This document shows, piece by piece, positions 18,554 through 28,065 of a DNA stretch of 64,000 nucleotides. The notes under the pieces are model-generated. The model worked only from the letters and a program-made list of their open reading frames with translations, searched no databases and was not told the DNA's origin. The DNA is from an uncultured Bacteroidia bacterium. GTDB taxonomy: Bacteria > Bacteroidota > Bacteroidia > Bacteroidales > Prolixibacteraceae. How positions within the stretch are numbered: position 1 is the stretch's first letter; each line of letters opens with the position of its first letter. A program made the position numbers and the translations under genes. Where the stretch lies: assembly GCA_903918045.1 (NCBI GenBank), contig CAIXCY010000240.1:55403-119402 (forward strand), in the 5' to 3' direction.

Positions 18554-19840
18554 TTATGCAACAACGTCAATATCTTTGTTGACATTTCTGCTCCCAATGA
18601 GTGCATAAAACAACAAATAAGCAAGACATGCAAAGATCAGCCAATAGCTTGCACCGAAAGAGGTTAAATCGGCAATTTTACCCTGGAGTAGTGGCAATAA
18701 CCCGCCGCCGCAAACCATGACCATAAAAATGCCGGAAGCTGCTGCAAGGTATTTACCAAGTCCCTCGACGGCAAGGTTGAAAATACCGCCCCACATGATG
18801 GAAGTACAAAGGCCTACAAGGACAATAAACATGGCACTTATCGGAACTTGGGCCAATCCGAAAGAGAGAGCTCCTGTTGCTGATTGTTGTAATAATGGTA
18901 ATGAAACCTGCACAGATTCGGGCGAGAAAATTGCCAGTGTAATCAGGATCAAACCTAATCCGGAAGTAAAGCTAAGCATCGTTTTACTGGAGATCTTGCT
19001 TCCAAGGGAAGCTCCGGCCAAACGACCAATCAGCATCAAAAACCAATAAGTTCCTGCAACGAAACCTGCAGTCGCTTTTCCAACCGGAGTCGAAGACAAC
19101 CAGAGGTTCATAATACCCGGGGTTCCCACTTCAACACCTACATAAACCGAGATAGCAATAGCGCCTAGTATAAAGTGGCGGAATTTCAATGCACCAGACA
19201 TCAGCGTCTTTAATGGAAGTGTCGACTGAGCAGCAAATGGTTCGGGGATACTTACAAAATATAAAACAACGAATACAATAGCAAATACTGCCATTGCAAT
19301 GTACATCACAGGAAATACATCTGTAATCTTGGCATGGAGCTGTGCACCAATCAGAATACCAACAAATGCAGGGGTGAATGTAGCCATAACCGAGTTGAAA
19401 GATCCACCAACCTGAATAAGCTGATTTCCTTTGTTTCCGCCACCGCCTAAAGTATTTAACATTGGATTGACTACGGTGTTTAACAAACACATGGAGAATC
19501 CAGAAATAAAAGCACCCAGAAGATAAACAGCAAAAGCTGATTCCTGTGACGCGTGACCGGACAAATATTGAATAAATACACCAACAAGTCCGACAGCAAT
19601 TGCGATTAAAGCGGTCTTTTTATAGCCGATTCTTTGAAGCAGGATACCACCGGGGATTCCCATTACTGCATAAGCTATAAAATTAGCCGCATTCCCTAAC
19701 ATTCCAAGGAAATTGTCAACCTTAAACTGGTCTTTTAAAACATTACCCATTGGTGCTGCCAAATTGGTAACAAATGAGATCATACCAAAAAGCAGGATCA
19801 TCATGATGATTGGCAATGCATAACTTTTTTTCTGTGTCAT
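18554..19840 (-). CDS. Sugar MFS transporter (FucP / glucose-galactose family)
   Basis: The 428-residue protein has about twelve membrane segments and resembles the FucP-type sugar:H+ symporters (GIPGGILLQRIGYKK in the first half, AFISGFSMCLLNTVVNPMLN). The position directly after galK on the same strand (79-base gap) and opposite a GntR-like regulator and galM points to galactose as substrate. The terminator downstream closes the operon. Confidence 0.86.
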   Translation of the reverse strand: MTQKKSYALPIIMMILLFGMISFVTNLAAPMGNVLKDQFKVDNFLGMLGNAANFIAYAVMGIPGGILLQRIGYKKTALIAIAVGLVGVFIQYLSGHASQESAFAVYLLGAFISGFSMCLLNTVVNPMLNTLGGGGNKGNQLIQVGGSFNSVMATFTPAFVGILIGAQLHAKITDVFPVMYIAMAVFAIVFVVLYFVSIPEPFAAQSTLPLKTLMSGALKFRHFILGAIAISVYVGVEVGTPGIMNLWLSSTPVGKATAGFVAGTYWFLMLIGRLAGASLGSKISSKTMLSFTSGLGLILITLAIFSPESVQVSLPLLQQSATGALSFGLAQVPISAMFIVLVGLCTSIMWGGIFNLAVEGLGKYLAAASGIFMVMVCGGGLLPLLQGKIADLTSFGASYWLIFACLAYLLFYALIGSRNVNKDIDVVA

Positions 19841-19919
19841 AATTTATTTTTATTTGTTTTGGTTAATTACTTTAATAATTTTTATCGAGTAATTTAAGTT
19901 GACAATAATAGCAATTATT

Positions 19920-21080
19920 TTAGAATAACCTCTTCCCTCCGTCGCCAATTTCTGCAACATAGAATAGTGGCGTCAATCCTGTTTTTGCTTCGTAATTTTT
20001 GCCTACCTGCTCAATGAAATGGTCGATAGCTTCTTCTTTTACCAAACTGACTGTACAACCGCCGAATCCTCCACCAGTCATACGGGTGCCGATAACTCCA
20101 TCGATTTTGCGTCCCTCTTCAACCATTGTATCCAATTCAATTCCGGTAACCTCATAATCATCACGTAATGAATCATGTGATCCGTTCATCAAAATTCCGA
20201 ATTTAACAAGGTCACCCGCTCTTAGCGCTTTCACCGCATCTTCTGTACGCTGAATTTCACTTACAACGTGGCGTGCACGACGTCGAACCGTTTCATCTTC
20301 AATCTTATCTTCCACTTTAAGAAAATCTTCCCACGAGATCTCCCCCAAAGCGCTGATTTGCTGAAATGGCTGTATTGCCTTTACCGCAGCCTGACACTCA
20401 GCAACCCGCTCGTTATACTTTCCGGAATCAAGTTTATGGGGACTATTTGTATTGCTGATTACAATTTTGACGCCTTCGAGCTTAACCGGAACCAAATCAA
20501 AAGCGAGTGTATCGCAATTTAAGAAAACTGCATGATCTTTCTTTCCCATTGCAGAGACAAACTGATCCATGATTCCACAATTGACAAGAGCAAATTCATG
20601 TTCTGCTTTCTGACCCATTTGGGCAAGTTCGATCCGGCCAATTCCAAAACCGTAAGTATCGTTAATAACAACACCTGTAACGACTTCAAGAGCCGCGGAG
20701 GAGGATAATCCGGCCCCGGTTGGTACGTCACCATAAAACAATAAGTCGGCCCCCTTATCAAATGTTAGTCCCTTCTTCATAAATTGGGCAAAGACCCCGA
20801 TCGGATAATTAACCCACTCTTTTCCAATTGCTATATTTAAATCCTCCACCCTGACCTCAGCCTCAAAAGGCATATTTGTGGAGGCAAATCTTACTGTTTT
20901 CCGTTCTGTGGTACGGATTAAACAATAAATCCCAAAACTTAAGGCACATGGAAAGACAAATCCTCCATTATAATCGGTATGTTCTCCAATTAAATTTACA
21001 CGTCCTGGTGAAAAATAACCGCTGATTTCACCTTCGCCATATTTCTCAATAAACTTTGATTTTAGCTGCTCGATTGTCAT
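19920..21080 (-). CDS. galK: Galactokinase
   Basis: The 386-residue GHMP kinase has the galactokinase signature GRVNLIGEHTDYNGG (about residues 26-40), the ATP-binding GAGLSSSAALEV loop near 121-132, and the C-terminal GGGFGGCTVSLV motif. It phosphorylates galactose at C1 with ATP, the first committed Leloir step. galT and galE are not in the window. The promoter region carries a tandem 10-bp repeat that may be the regulator's operator. Confidence 0.95.
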   Translation of the reverse strand: MTIEQLKSKFIEKYGEGEISGYFSPGRVNLIGEHTDYNGGFVFPCALSFGIYCLIRTTERKTVRFASTNMPFEAEVRVEDLNIAIGKEWVNYPIGVFAQFMKKGLTFDKGADLLFYGDVPTGAGLSSSAALEVVTGVVINDTYGFGIGRIELAQMGQKAEHEFALVNCGIMDQFVSAMGKKDHAVFLNCDTLAFDLVPVKLEGVKIVISNTNSPHKLDSGKYNERVAECQAAVKAIQPFQQISALGEISWEDFLKVEDKIEDETVRRRARHVVSEIQRTEDAVKALRAGDLVKFGILMNGSHDSLRDDYEVTGIELDTMVEEGRKIDGVIGTRMTGGGFGGCTVSLVKEEAIDHFIEQVGKNYEAKTGLTPLFYVAEIGDGGKRLF

Positions 21081-21102
21081 ATATTAAAAAATTAATGTTT
21101 TA

Positions 21103-21131
21103 ACTGGTAGGTACTGGTAGGGACAAATGTA
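21103..21131 (-). promoter_or_regulatory. galK promoter -7 element with tandem 10-bp repeats (candidate operator)
   Basis: Two tandem copies ACTGGTAGGT (21103-21112) and ACTGGTAGGG (21113-21122) adjoin a minus-strand TACATTTG (-7 type, 21124-21131). The repeats would cover the transcription start, so binding there would repress galK and the permease. Confidence 0.5.
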
Positions 21132-21184
21132 GGATTATTTGACCGCAAAGTAGGTGTCGTGAAAATATGTTTTATAACACCTTT

Positions 21185-22192
21185 TTACAAAGAGTTTCTT
21201 AAAATGAGTTTGGATGGATTCCTTATCCTATTTCTTGTATGATTTAACACCATTTCAGACAGCCTCTTCCCCATTAAAACAAAATCTGTTGATATAGTCG
21301 TTATTCCCCCTGCCACAACCTCTTTTAACATGGTATCATTAAATGACACAAGTCCAACATCCTGTCCCAACTGAAGATTCATAGCCGTAGCATTTTTAAC
21401 GATGCGTACCAGATTACGGTCTGAGACGACAAGGTAAGCCTCGCCCCTTTGTACATTGCGTTTTTCAACCGTGCGAATTATCTCATGGGTTATTCTTAAA
21501 TCGGTACAGAAACGGACAAAACCAGCAACCCGTTCATCAGGTTCTTTTCCACCTGGAAAAACCATAATGAGTTTGGTATATTTACAAAATAGTTCCCTAC
21601 CTTTCATCATTCCGTCATAAACATCCTGTTCAAAATCCTGGTAGATTACAGGGTAATCAGATAAATCAGCCTTCAGTCGATCAAGGATATAGACCTTATC
21701 TGCCGGAAGCTGCCTTATAATATCAATCGAATTATTGAAGGTGGCAGGCATGATGATATAGGCGCTGTATCTTCCGGCGGCATCACTTATTAACTCTTTA
21801 TATACCTGATAATTAAAATGATGGAAATAGATATCGACTATTGTTCTGTCATCAAGGTGCGCCAGAAAAGAGGTGTATAAATCTTCCTTGAACACATTTA
21901 ATTCATCAAAAAGAAGGAAAATCTGCCTGTCGAATTTTAAATCTGTCCTGTCGATATAGTAACCTTTACCCGGAATTGAAATCACAATTCCTCTGGATCT
22001 TAAATCATTAAAGGCAAGAAGTACGGTATCCCGCGAAAGGGAGAAGGCACCACAAATCTGATTAACAGACGCAAGTTTGTCTCCTTTATTCAGGATTCCC
22101 TGTTCCAATGCGTGACAAACCGAGTTGATCAATTGCCGGTATTTCGGGATTCCGGAGGTTTCATCAATATTAAAGATATCAGTTAATGTCAC
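21185..22192 (-). CDS. GntR-type transcriptional regulator with LacI-like sugar-sensing domain
   Basis: The 335-residue protein has an N-terminal winged helix of the GntR type (about 10-77; KLASVNQICGAFSLSRDTV, GIVISIPGKGYYI). A periplasmic-binding-protein-like sensor domain of the LacI/AraR kind fills the rest. This domain order is typical of Bacteroidota sugar repressors. It lies between galK-MFS and galM and probably responds to galactose. The ligand assignment is inferred from position. Confidence 0.85.
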   Translation of the reverse strand: MTLTDIFNIDETSGIPKYRQLINSVCHALEQGILNKGDKLASVNQICGAFSLSRDTVLLAFNDLRSRGIVISIPGKGYYIDRTDLKFDRQIFLLFDELNVFKEDLYTSFLAHLDDRTIVDIYFHHFNYQVYKELISDAAGRYSAYIIMPATFNNSIDIIRQLPADKVYILDRLKADLSDYPVIYQDFEQDVYDGMMKGRELFCKYTKLIMVFPGGKEPDERVAGFVRFCTDLRITHEIIRTVEKRNVQRGEAYLVVSDRNLVRIVKNATAMNLQLGQDVGLVSFNDTMLKEVVAGGITTISTDFVLMGKRLSEMVLNHTRNRIRNPSKLILRNSL

Positions 22193-22275
22193 TTGGTATG
22201 TTTTTCAGGGACTAAAATTATGTTTTTTTTATATTTATTCTTTACGTTTGTGTCGAATAACTAAATTTCAATTTT

Positions 22276-23328
22276 ATGGAAGTCAGGCGCGATATTTTCG
22301 GTGATGCCCGAAGAGGTGAAAAGATTTATCTCTATACACTTAGCAATGATCTCGGAGTAACCATCAAGATAACAAATTACGGAGGGATAATAACTTCGGT
22401 TAAAACTCCGGACAAGAATGGGGAAAAAGCAAATATAATACTGGGTTTCAAATCATTGGAAGACTATCTCACAGACAACTACATCGAAAACTGTCCGTGC
22501 TTTGGCTGCATAACCGGAAGATATGCCAATAGAATTTCAAAAGGAAAATTTTCAATTGGCAATACTGAATATACCTTGCCGATCAATAATGGAAACAATT
22601 GTCTTCACGGTGGGATTACAGGGTTTGATAAGGTCATATGGGTCCCAAGAATGATCGAAAAACCGGATCTCGTTGGTGTGGAGCTGAAATATCGCAGCCT
22701 TCATATGGAGGAGGGATTTCCCGGAAACGTTGATTTGACTGTTACCTATACATTGAATCACAAAAATGAACTAAGCATTGACTACAAGGCAGTTACAGAC
22801 CGCGAGACCGTTCTAAATCTCACAAATCACACCTATTTTAATCTTACCGGGAAAAGCGGAGAGATTCTCGATCATACCCTTTATATCCCTGCAAACACAA
22901 AGACCGTAAACAATAATGAGTTGATTCCAACTGGAGCCTTTGAAGAAGTAGCAGGGACGCCTTACGATTTTACGACACCGGCAACTATCGGATCCCGCAT
23001 CGCGGACCTTCCTGATGGCTATGATCTAAATTATGTTCTCGATAATCCAAATCAAAAACTGGTTAAAGCGGCCCTTTTATCCGAAGATTCTTCGGGCAGG
23101 AGTGTTGAAGTATTCACCACTGAACCTGGTTTACAAATTTATTCGGGCTATTATATCCCCGAATTACATGGAAAAAATGGTGAGCATTTCAGGAAATACA
23201 GTGGTTTTGCGCTTGAAACCCAACACTACCCCGATTCTCCAAACCATCCTGAGTTCCCAACCACTTCATTAAAGCCGGGTGAAACTTTTAAATCAAAAAC
23301 CATTTACAAATTCGGCATTATCAAATGA
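22276..23328 (+). CDS. galM: Aldose 1-epimerase (mutarotase)
   Basis: The 350-residue beta-sandwich enzyme interconverts alpha and beta anomers of galactose or glucose. Visible active-site elements are His111 in CLHGG, His185 in LTNHTYFNL and the catalytic base Glu314 in FALETQHYPDSPN. It has no export signal, so it is cytoplasmic and fits the GalK pathway. The stop codon overlaps the start of the acyl-CoA ligase (ATGA), linking galactose use and a fatty-acid enzyme in one transcript. Confidence 0.94.
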   Translation: MEVRRDIFGDARRGEKIYLYTLSNDLGVTIKITNYGGIITSVKTPDKNGEKANIILGFKSLEDYLTDNYIENCPCFGCITGRYANRISKGKFSIGNTEYTLPINNGNNCLHGGITGFDKVIWVPRMIEKPDLVGVELKYRSLHMEEGFPGNVDLTVTYTLNHKNELSIDYKAVTDRETVLNLTNHTYFNLTGKSGEILDHTLYIPANTKTVNNNELIPTGAFEEVAGTPYDFTTPATIGSRIADLPDGYDLNYVLDNPNQKLVKAALLSEDSSGRSVEVFTTEPGLQIYSGYYIPELHGKNGEHFRKYSGFALETQHYPDSPNHPEFPTTSLKPGETFKSKTIYKFGIIK

Positions 23329-25235
23329 GAACCCTCATCGAACTTTTTGAAACCAGTGTAGGTAAATACCCAAATAATCCCCTGCTATGGGAAAAGACAA
23401 CCGATCGTTATCTCCCTTCCACCTATTTTGAGGTTCACGAGCAGGTTTATGAATTTGGAGCCGGTCTGTTTTCTCTCGGACTCCAAAAAGAGGATCGGGT
23501 AGGATTGCTCTCCGAAGGCCGGAATAATTGGCTGATCAGTGAATTAGCAATTTTATATTGCGGTGCAGTGAATGTCCCCCTTTCGGTTAAACTTGAAGCA
23601 CCAGAACTGAAATTCCGGTTAAATCATTCCGGTTCCAGGATGGTGATCGTCTCGTCGGGGCAAGCCTCCAAGATTTCAGAAATCATTGACCAAATCCCTG
23701 AAATCGAGTATATTATTCATCTCGATCCAATATCAAATCCGGGAGCCAAAGATCTCTCTTTTGAAACTATCCGTTTACAGGGAATTGAATTCCTGAAATC
23801 GGATGAAAACCGGAATCTGTTCGGGAAGGTCTGGAAATCGATCCGGCCTGACGACCTTGCCAATATCTCCTACACTTCGGGAACGACTGCAGATCCTAAA
23901 GGAATTATGCTCAGCCATTTGAATTATGCAGCTAATGTAATGCAGGCGAACTCAATTCTGGATATCTACCCCCATTATAAAACCCTGGCAATTCTTCCTT
24001 GGGATCACTCCTTTGCCCACACGGCATGTCTTTATACGTTTATGTTTAAAGGGGCTTCAATCGGGTCGGTGCAGACCGGGAAAACACCGATGGAGACACT
24101 GCGGAATGTCCCGGCAAACATCCAGGAGTTCAAACCGGAGATCATGATGAGTGTCCCGGCCCTTTCAAAAAGCTTCCGGAAGAACATCGAAAAGGGGATC
24201 CAAAGCAAGGGGAAATTTACCGAAATGTTATTCAATCACGGATTAAAAGTTGCTTACCGGTATAACGGTGATGGTTGGAACCGGGGAAAAGGGTGGCGTG
24301 CACTTCTTAAACCGGAATATCTGTTACTCGATAAAATTTTGTTCTCTAAAGTTCGTGCAGCGTTTGGAGGTAACCTCATATTCTTTATAGGTGGTGGAGC
24401 CTTGCTTGACATTGAGCTTCAGCGGTTCTTCTTTGCGATTGGAACCCCCGTGTTTCAAGGCTACGGACTAACTGAAGCAGCGCCAGTAATCTCCGCAAAC
24501 TGTCCGGAAACAGTTAAATTCGGCTCCTCAGGAAAAGTAGTAAAAGATCTCCAAATAAAAATCTGTGATGTTGACGGCAATGTGCTGCCGGCTCCTGAGA
24601 AAGGGGAAATTGTCGTTAAGGGTGACAACATTATGAAGGGTTACTGGAAAAACGAGAAAGCTTCCGCCGAAACATTGAAGGATGGCTGGTTATATACAGG
24701 CGATCTTGGCTATGTCTCACCTGACGGATTCGTCTATGTATTAGGACGTTTTAAGAGTTTATTGATAGCAAATGATGGCGAGAAATTTAGCCCCGAGGGA
24801 ATTGAGGAAGCAATTGTCGACCAATCACCCTATATTGATCAGGCAATGCTTTACAACAACCAGAATCCGTATACCGTAGGGCTTATCGTTCCTAATATCT
24901 CCGCAATTAATCAGACGTTAAATAAACAGGGAATAAAACCCGGTACTTCGGATGGGGTCAGAAAATCAATTGAAATCATAAAACATGAAATTGATGGCTA
25001 CCGAAAAGGTGGGAAATATGAAGGGATGTTTCCGGAAAGATGGCTGCCTACTGCAGTTATGATCCTTCCTGAAGCATTTACTGAGCAAAACCACCTTCTG
25101 AACAGTACTCTGAAAATGGTCAGAGGGAAAATTATTGAATATTTCAAATCAGAGATGGCATACATCTACACTCCAGAAGCAAAAGATATTTCAAATATCA
25201 TAAATACCGAATCGATGGTCAAATGGAATAAATAG
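23325..25235 (+). CDS. Long-chain fatty-acid-CoA ligase (AMP-binding enzyme)
   Basis: The 636-residue member of the ANL superfamily has the P-loop YTSGTTADPKG, the GYGLTEAAPVIS motif (A5), YTGDLGYVSPDGF with the adenosine-binding Asp (A7) and the GRFKSLLIANDGEKFSPEGIE hinge region (A8/A10). These belong to acyl-CoA synthetases that load fatty acids onto CoA through an acyl-AMP. Chain length cannot be read from sequence. It overlaps galM by 4 bases and is followed 6 bases later by the secreted hydrolase gene. Confidence 0.9.
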   Translation: MRTLIELFETSVGKYPNNPLLWEKTTDRYLPSTYFEVHEQVYEFGAGLFSLGLQKEDRVGLLSEGRNNWLISELAILYCGAVNVPLSVKLEAPELKFRLNHSGSRMVIVSSGQASKISEIIDQIPEIEYIIHLDPISNPGAKDLSFETIRLQGIEFLKSDENRNLFGKVWKSIRPDDLANISYTSGTTADPKGIMLSHLNYAANVMQANSILDIYPHYKTLAILPWDHSFAHTACLYTFMFKGASIGSVQTGKTPMETLRNVPANIQEFKPEIMMSVPALSKSFRKNIEKGIQSKGKFTEMLFNHGLKVAYRYNGDGWNRGKGWRALLKPEYLLLDKILFSKVRAAFGGNLIFFIGGGALLDIELQRFFFAIGTPVFQGYGLTEAAPVISANCPETVKFGSSGKVVKDLQIKICDVDGNVLPAPEKGEIVVKGDNIMKGYWKNEKASAETLKDGWLYTGDLGYVSPDGFVYVLGRFKSLLIANDGEKFSPEGIEEAIVDQSPYIDQAMLYNNQNPYTVGLIVPNISAINQTLNKQGIKPGTSDGVRKSIEIIKHEIDGYRKGGKYEGMFPERWLPTAVMILPEAFTEQNHLLNSTLKMVRGKIIEYFKSEMAYIYTPEAKDISNIINTESMVKWNK

Positions 25236-25241
25236 CCCGAT

Positions 25242-26648
25242 ATGAAGGTAATTTTAATTTTATCAATTTTGTTAAATGCGCTTCCTGCCCTTTGCCAATC
25301 CTCTACTCTCCTAAATCCGGAGCAGCAGAAATGGTTATCAAAGGCTAATCGTCACGAAAAAAATGGCTGGACTTACCTGCATATTGAAGGCTCACCAAAA
25401 GAAAGAGGATTTCAGCACGGATACCTGATGTCTGATGAGATAAAGGAAGCTATTCGTGTTCTGAGCATCGAATGGAATTACCAGACCTCAATGGATTGGA
25501 GCTGGTTGGTTCAGAAAGGTTCAACAATTTTAACGCCCAAAGTTGATCCGGAAAACCTCGCAGAAATCAATGGAATCGTTGAAGGGATGAAAATCAAAGG
25601 GATCGTTACCTCACAGGATGAACTTGTTTCCCTCAACGGATACATTGAACTGATGTCCTACTGGTGGCCTTCGGTTAAAGATTCCATCCATTCAAACTCT
25701 GTGATACGCCCCAAAGAATCATGCAGTTCATTCATTGCGACAGGTAAAATGACCAGCGATGGGAAGATCGTTCTGGGGCATAACACAATGGATAGCTATC
25801 AGAATCCACTTCCAAATATAATTCTGGATATCCTTCCTGAGAATGGTCATCGAATACTGATGCAGGGTGTTAGTGGCTTTATTCATAGTGAGACCGATTT
25901 CTTTATAACAGATGCCGGACTTGTGGGGTCGGAGACCACAATTGGCGGATTCTACCCTTTCGACCCTAAGGGGGAGCCGGAATTTTCAAGAATGAGGCAC
26001 GCAACCCAATATGCATCTTCTATCGATGAGTGGTGTAATATGATGAAGAAAAATAATAATGGAGGCTATGCAAACGCATGGTTGATCGGCGATATCAATA
26101 CAAATGAAATTGCACGGCTTGAACTAGGACTTAAATACACCGCTTTGGAAAAGAAGAAAGATGGTTATTTTATCGGTTCAAATGTAGCTGAGAATCTGAA
26201 AATCCTTAGAATGGAGACAAAAATTGATGAGACAAACATCAAAAACTCGTCCATAGCACGACGTGTAAGGTGGAAACAGTTGATGAAGCAGTATGAAGGT
26301 AGAATCAATCTGAAACTTGCTGAGGCCTTTGAAGCGGATCATTTCGACACCTGGCTCTCTAAAATAAATCCGGGAGGTAGAACCCTTTGCGCTCACTGGG
26401 ACATCGACCAGCAACTTTACGGTAAAGACATTCCTTACGATCCTTCAGGTACTCTTGACGGGAAAGTAGTCGATGCAACGATGGCAAGGGAGATGTCCTT
26501 TGTTGCCCGGTGGGGATCAGCGTGCGGAATCCCTTTTAACGGTACGAAATTCCTGAATGCACATCCTCAGTTCGACTGGCTGACCGGAATGTTAAAAGAC
26601 CGCCCAACACAACCATGGACAATCTTTAAGGCAGGGGAGACGAAGTAA
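25242..26648 (+). CDS. Secreted C45-like / phospholipase B-like amidohydrolase
   Basis: The 468-residue protein has a signal peptide (MKVILILSILLNALPALCQ). It then resembles the C45/linear-amide Ntn hydrolases: GSPKERGFQHGYLM near the mature N-terminus and the candidate autoprocessing nucleophile in ESCSSFIATG at about 160-169, followed by GHNTMDSY. Such enzymes mature by self-cleavage before the Cys and hydrolyse amide or ester bonds in acyl compounds. Placement right after a fatty-acid-CoA ligase suggests release and then activation of an acyl chain (inference). Confidence 0.78.
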   Translation: MKVILILSILLNALPALCQSSTLLNPEQQKWLSKANRHEKNGWTYLHIEGSPKERGFQHGYLMSDEIKEAIRVLSIEWNYQTSMDWSWLVQKGSTILTPKVDPENLAEINGIVEGMKIKGIVTSQDELVSLNGYIELMSYWWPSVKDSIHSNSVIRPKESCSSFIATGKMTSDGKIVLGHNTMDSYQNPLPNIILDILPENGHRILMQGVSGFIHSETDFFITDAGLVGSETTIGGFYPFDPKGEPEFSRMRHATQYASSIDEWCNMMKKNNNGGYANAWLIGDINTNEIARLELGLKYTALEKKKDGYFIGSNVAENLKILRMETKIDETNIKNSSIARRVRWKQLMKQYEGRINLKLAEAFEADHFDTWLSKINPGGRTLCAHWDIDQQLYGKDIPYDPSGTLDGKVVDATMAREMSFVARWGSACGIPFNGTKFLNAHPQFDWLTGMLKDRPTQPWTIFKAGETK

Positions 26649-26736
26649 TGTTATATTGTGCGATTACAACCGCTAAATAAGATGAGAATATAAGCAGTCG
26701 TCTAAAAATCATTGTTCCTTTATAAACCCAGATCCG

Positions 26737-27375
26737 ATGAGCAACGAAAAAGAGACTACCCGAGTGGAGGCATTCAGTGATGGTGTGTTCGCCATAGCAA
26801 TTACTTTACTGATCCTGGAAATAAAAGTTCCAAAGATGGAAACCGCAATGACAAACAGCCAGTTATTCTCCTCGCTGATGAATCTGTGGCCATCCTATTT
26901 TGCCTTTCTATTAAGCTTCTCGGCAGTATTAATTATGTGGATTAACCACCATGCTTTTTTCAAATACCTTAAAACCATCAATACAAAATTTCTATACGCG
27001 AATGGATTTCTTCTTTTAATGGTTACTTTTATTCCATTCCCAACAGCAGTCCTTGCAGAACACCTCAACTCATCAGCGGCAATTGCCGCCTGTGCATTTT
27101 TTTGCGGGTCAATGATCCTTGTAAGTATTGCCTTTAATATCCTCTGGCACGCAACTGCCTACAAAAGGGCGTTGGTTAAGGATGAAATTTCAGATGCACT
27201 AATCCTTAAGATTCGTAATGCCTATTGGTTAGGCTTTCTGGTCTATTTGATCGCATTTATACTTACTTTCTTTTATGCTCTCGCAGGTCTGATTCTCTGC
27301 ATTTCATTTTGGGTTTTTTGGATATTCCTGGATTACAGTCAGGAAGGAAGTAAGCTTAAGCACAGAAAAAATTAA
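26737..27375 (+). CDS. TMEM175-family (DUF1211) potassium channel-like protein
   Basis: The 212-residue protein has six predicted membrane segments and the family signature RVEAFSDGVFAIAITLL at about 8-24, where the FSDG element lines the pore. Bacterial members form tetrameric K+ channels. No regulatory domain is attached. It lies alone before the arsenic region with its own short leader. Confidence 0.86.
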   Translation: MSNEKETTRVEAFSDGVFAIAITLLILEIKVPKMETAMTNSQLFSSLMNLWPSYFAFLLSFSAVLIMWINHHAFFKYLKTINTKFLYANGFLLLMVTFIPFPTAVLAEHLNSSAAIAACAFFCGSMILVSIAFNILWHATAYKRALVKDEISDALILKIRNAYWLGFLVYLIAFILTFFYALAGLILCISFWVFWIFLDYSQEGSKLKHRKN

Positions 27376-27428
27376 TCAAAGTTAATTTTTTCTGAATTGA
27401 TGTATAGGATCAATTTATTAGCTAAATT

Positions 27429-27450
27429 TGTTTCGTCGAATCCCGAAATG
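27429..27450. promoter_or_regulatory. ArsR-type operator, copy 1 (before arsR)
   Basis: A degenerate copy of the 22-bp palindrome at 29191-29212. The right half CCCGAAATG is perfect and the left half keeps TTTCG. It lies just upstream of the arsR ATG, consistent with autoregulation. Confidence 0.6.
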
Positions 27451-27460
27451 AAGAATCGTA

Positions 27461-27769
27461 ATGACCCACAAAATAAAATATTTTACAGACAATCAGGAGA
27501 AGCTGGCAAGGTATGGGAAAGCGTTTTCTCACCCGGTCAGAGTTTTTATACTTGATTACCTGGCGAATAATCTGAACAAATGCTGCTACAGCGGAGATAT
27601 GGCAGAAGAACTTCCTATTGCCCGTTCCACCCTTTCGGAGCATTTAAAAGAATTGAAAAAAGCGGGTTTAATTCAAGGGGAGATAAATCCACCGTATATC
27701 AAATATTGCATTAACCGCGAAAACTGGCTTGAGGCCCAACAGATGCTTGAAATATTCTTTAAACGATAA
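27461..27769 (+). CDS. arsR: ArsR-family transcriptional repressor (cluster 1)
   Basis: The 102-residue winged-helix protein begins with LARYGKAFSHPVRVFILDYL and has the recognition helix ARSTLSEHLKELKKAGLI. A vicinal Cys pair, Cys41-Cys42 (NKCCYSGD), sits where the trivalent-arsenic ligand of a sister regulator is found. ArsR proteins leave DNA when As(III) or a trivalent organoarsenical binds. It opens a five-gene run with a matching operator before it, before arsE and before the permease. Confidence 0.87.
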   Translation: MTHKIKYFTDNQEKLARYGKAFSHPVRVFILDYLANNLNKCCYSGDMAEELPIARSTLSEHLKELKKAGLIQGEINPPYIKYCINRENWLEAQQMLEIFFKR

Positions 27770-27783
27770 AAAATTTATTAATT

Positions 27784-27805
27784 TATTTCGGGATATTACG
27801 AAATT
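27784..27805. promoter_or_regulatory. ArsR-type operator, copy 2 (before the arsE-like gene)
   Basis: ATTTCGGGAT followed by CGAAAT in the opposite arm aligns with the palindrome at 29191-29212. It lies in the gap between arsR and the arsE-like gene. Confidence 0.6.
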
Positions 27806-27822
27806 CAAAAACAAGAAATGCC

Positions 27823-28056
27823 ATGGAAATAAAAATCTTAGGTTCAGGTTGTGCAAAGTGTAAAACCCTCGAAAAATTAACGCGTGAAGTTGTGGATCAA
27901 AACGGAATCGATGCCACAATCACAAAGGTGGAGGACATAATGGAAATTATGAAATACGGGATAATGTCCACCCCAGCTTTGGTTGTGAATGAGAAGGTTG
28001 AGATTAAAGGAAGAGTACCCTCATCGGATGAGATCAAAAAAATATTAATCAAATAA
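27823..28056 (+). CDS. arsE: Small thioredoxin-like redox protein (ArsE-like)
   Basis: The 77-residue protein is a minimal thioredoxin fold with the CAKC active site at residues 10-13 and the cis-Pro loop STPALVVNEKV near 49-59. It matches the 'redox-active disulfide protein 2' type. In gut Bacteroides an arsEFG set has been linked to reduction of nitro-aromatic arsenicals and export of the product. The gene order here (arsR, this gene, arsF-like, arsG-like) fits that set. The symbol rests on context. Confidence 0.7.
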   Translation: MEIKILGSGCAKCKTLEKLTREVVDQNGIDATITKVEDIMEIMKYGIMSTPALVVNEKVEIKGRVPSSDEIKKILIK

Positions 28057-28065
28057 GAAAATCCA

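Noticed and set aside
19131..19490. 119-codon minus-strand frame inside the MFS transporter gene
   Set aside because: Cys/Trp-rich shadow frame of a clear membrane protein on the same strand.
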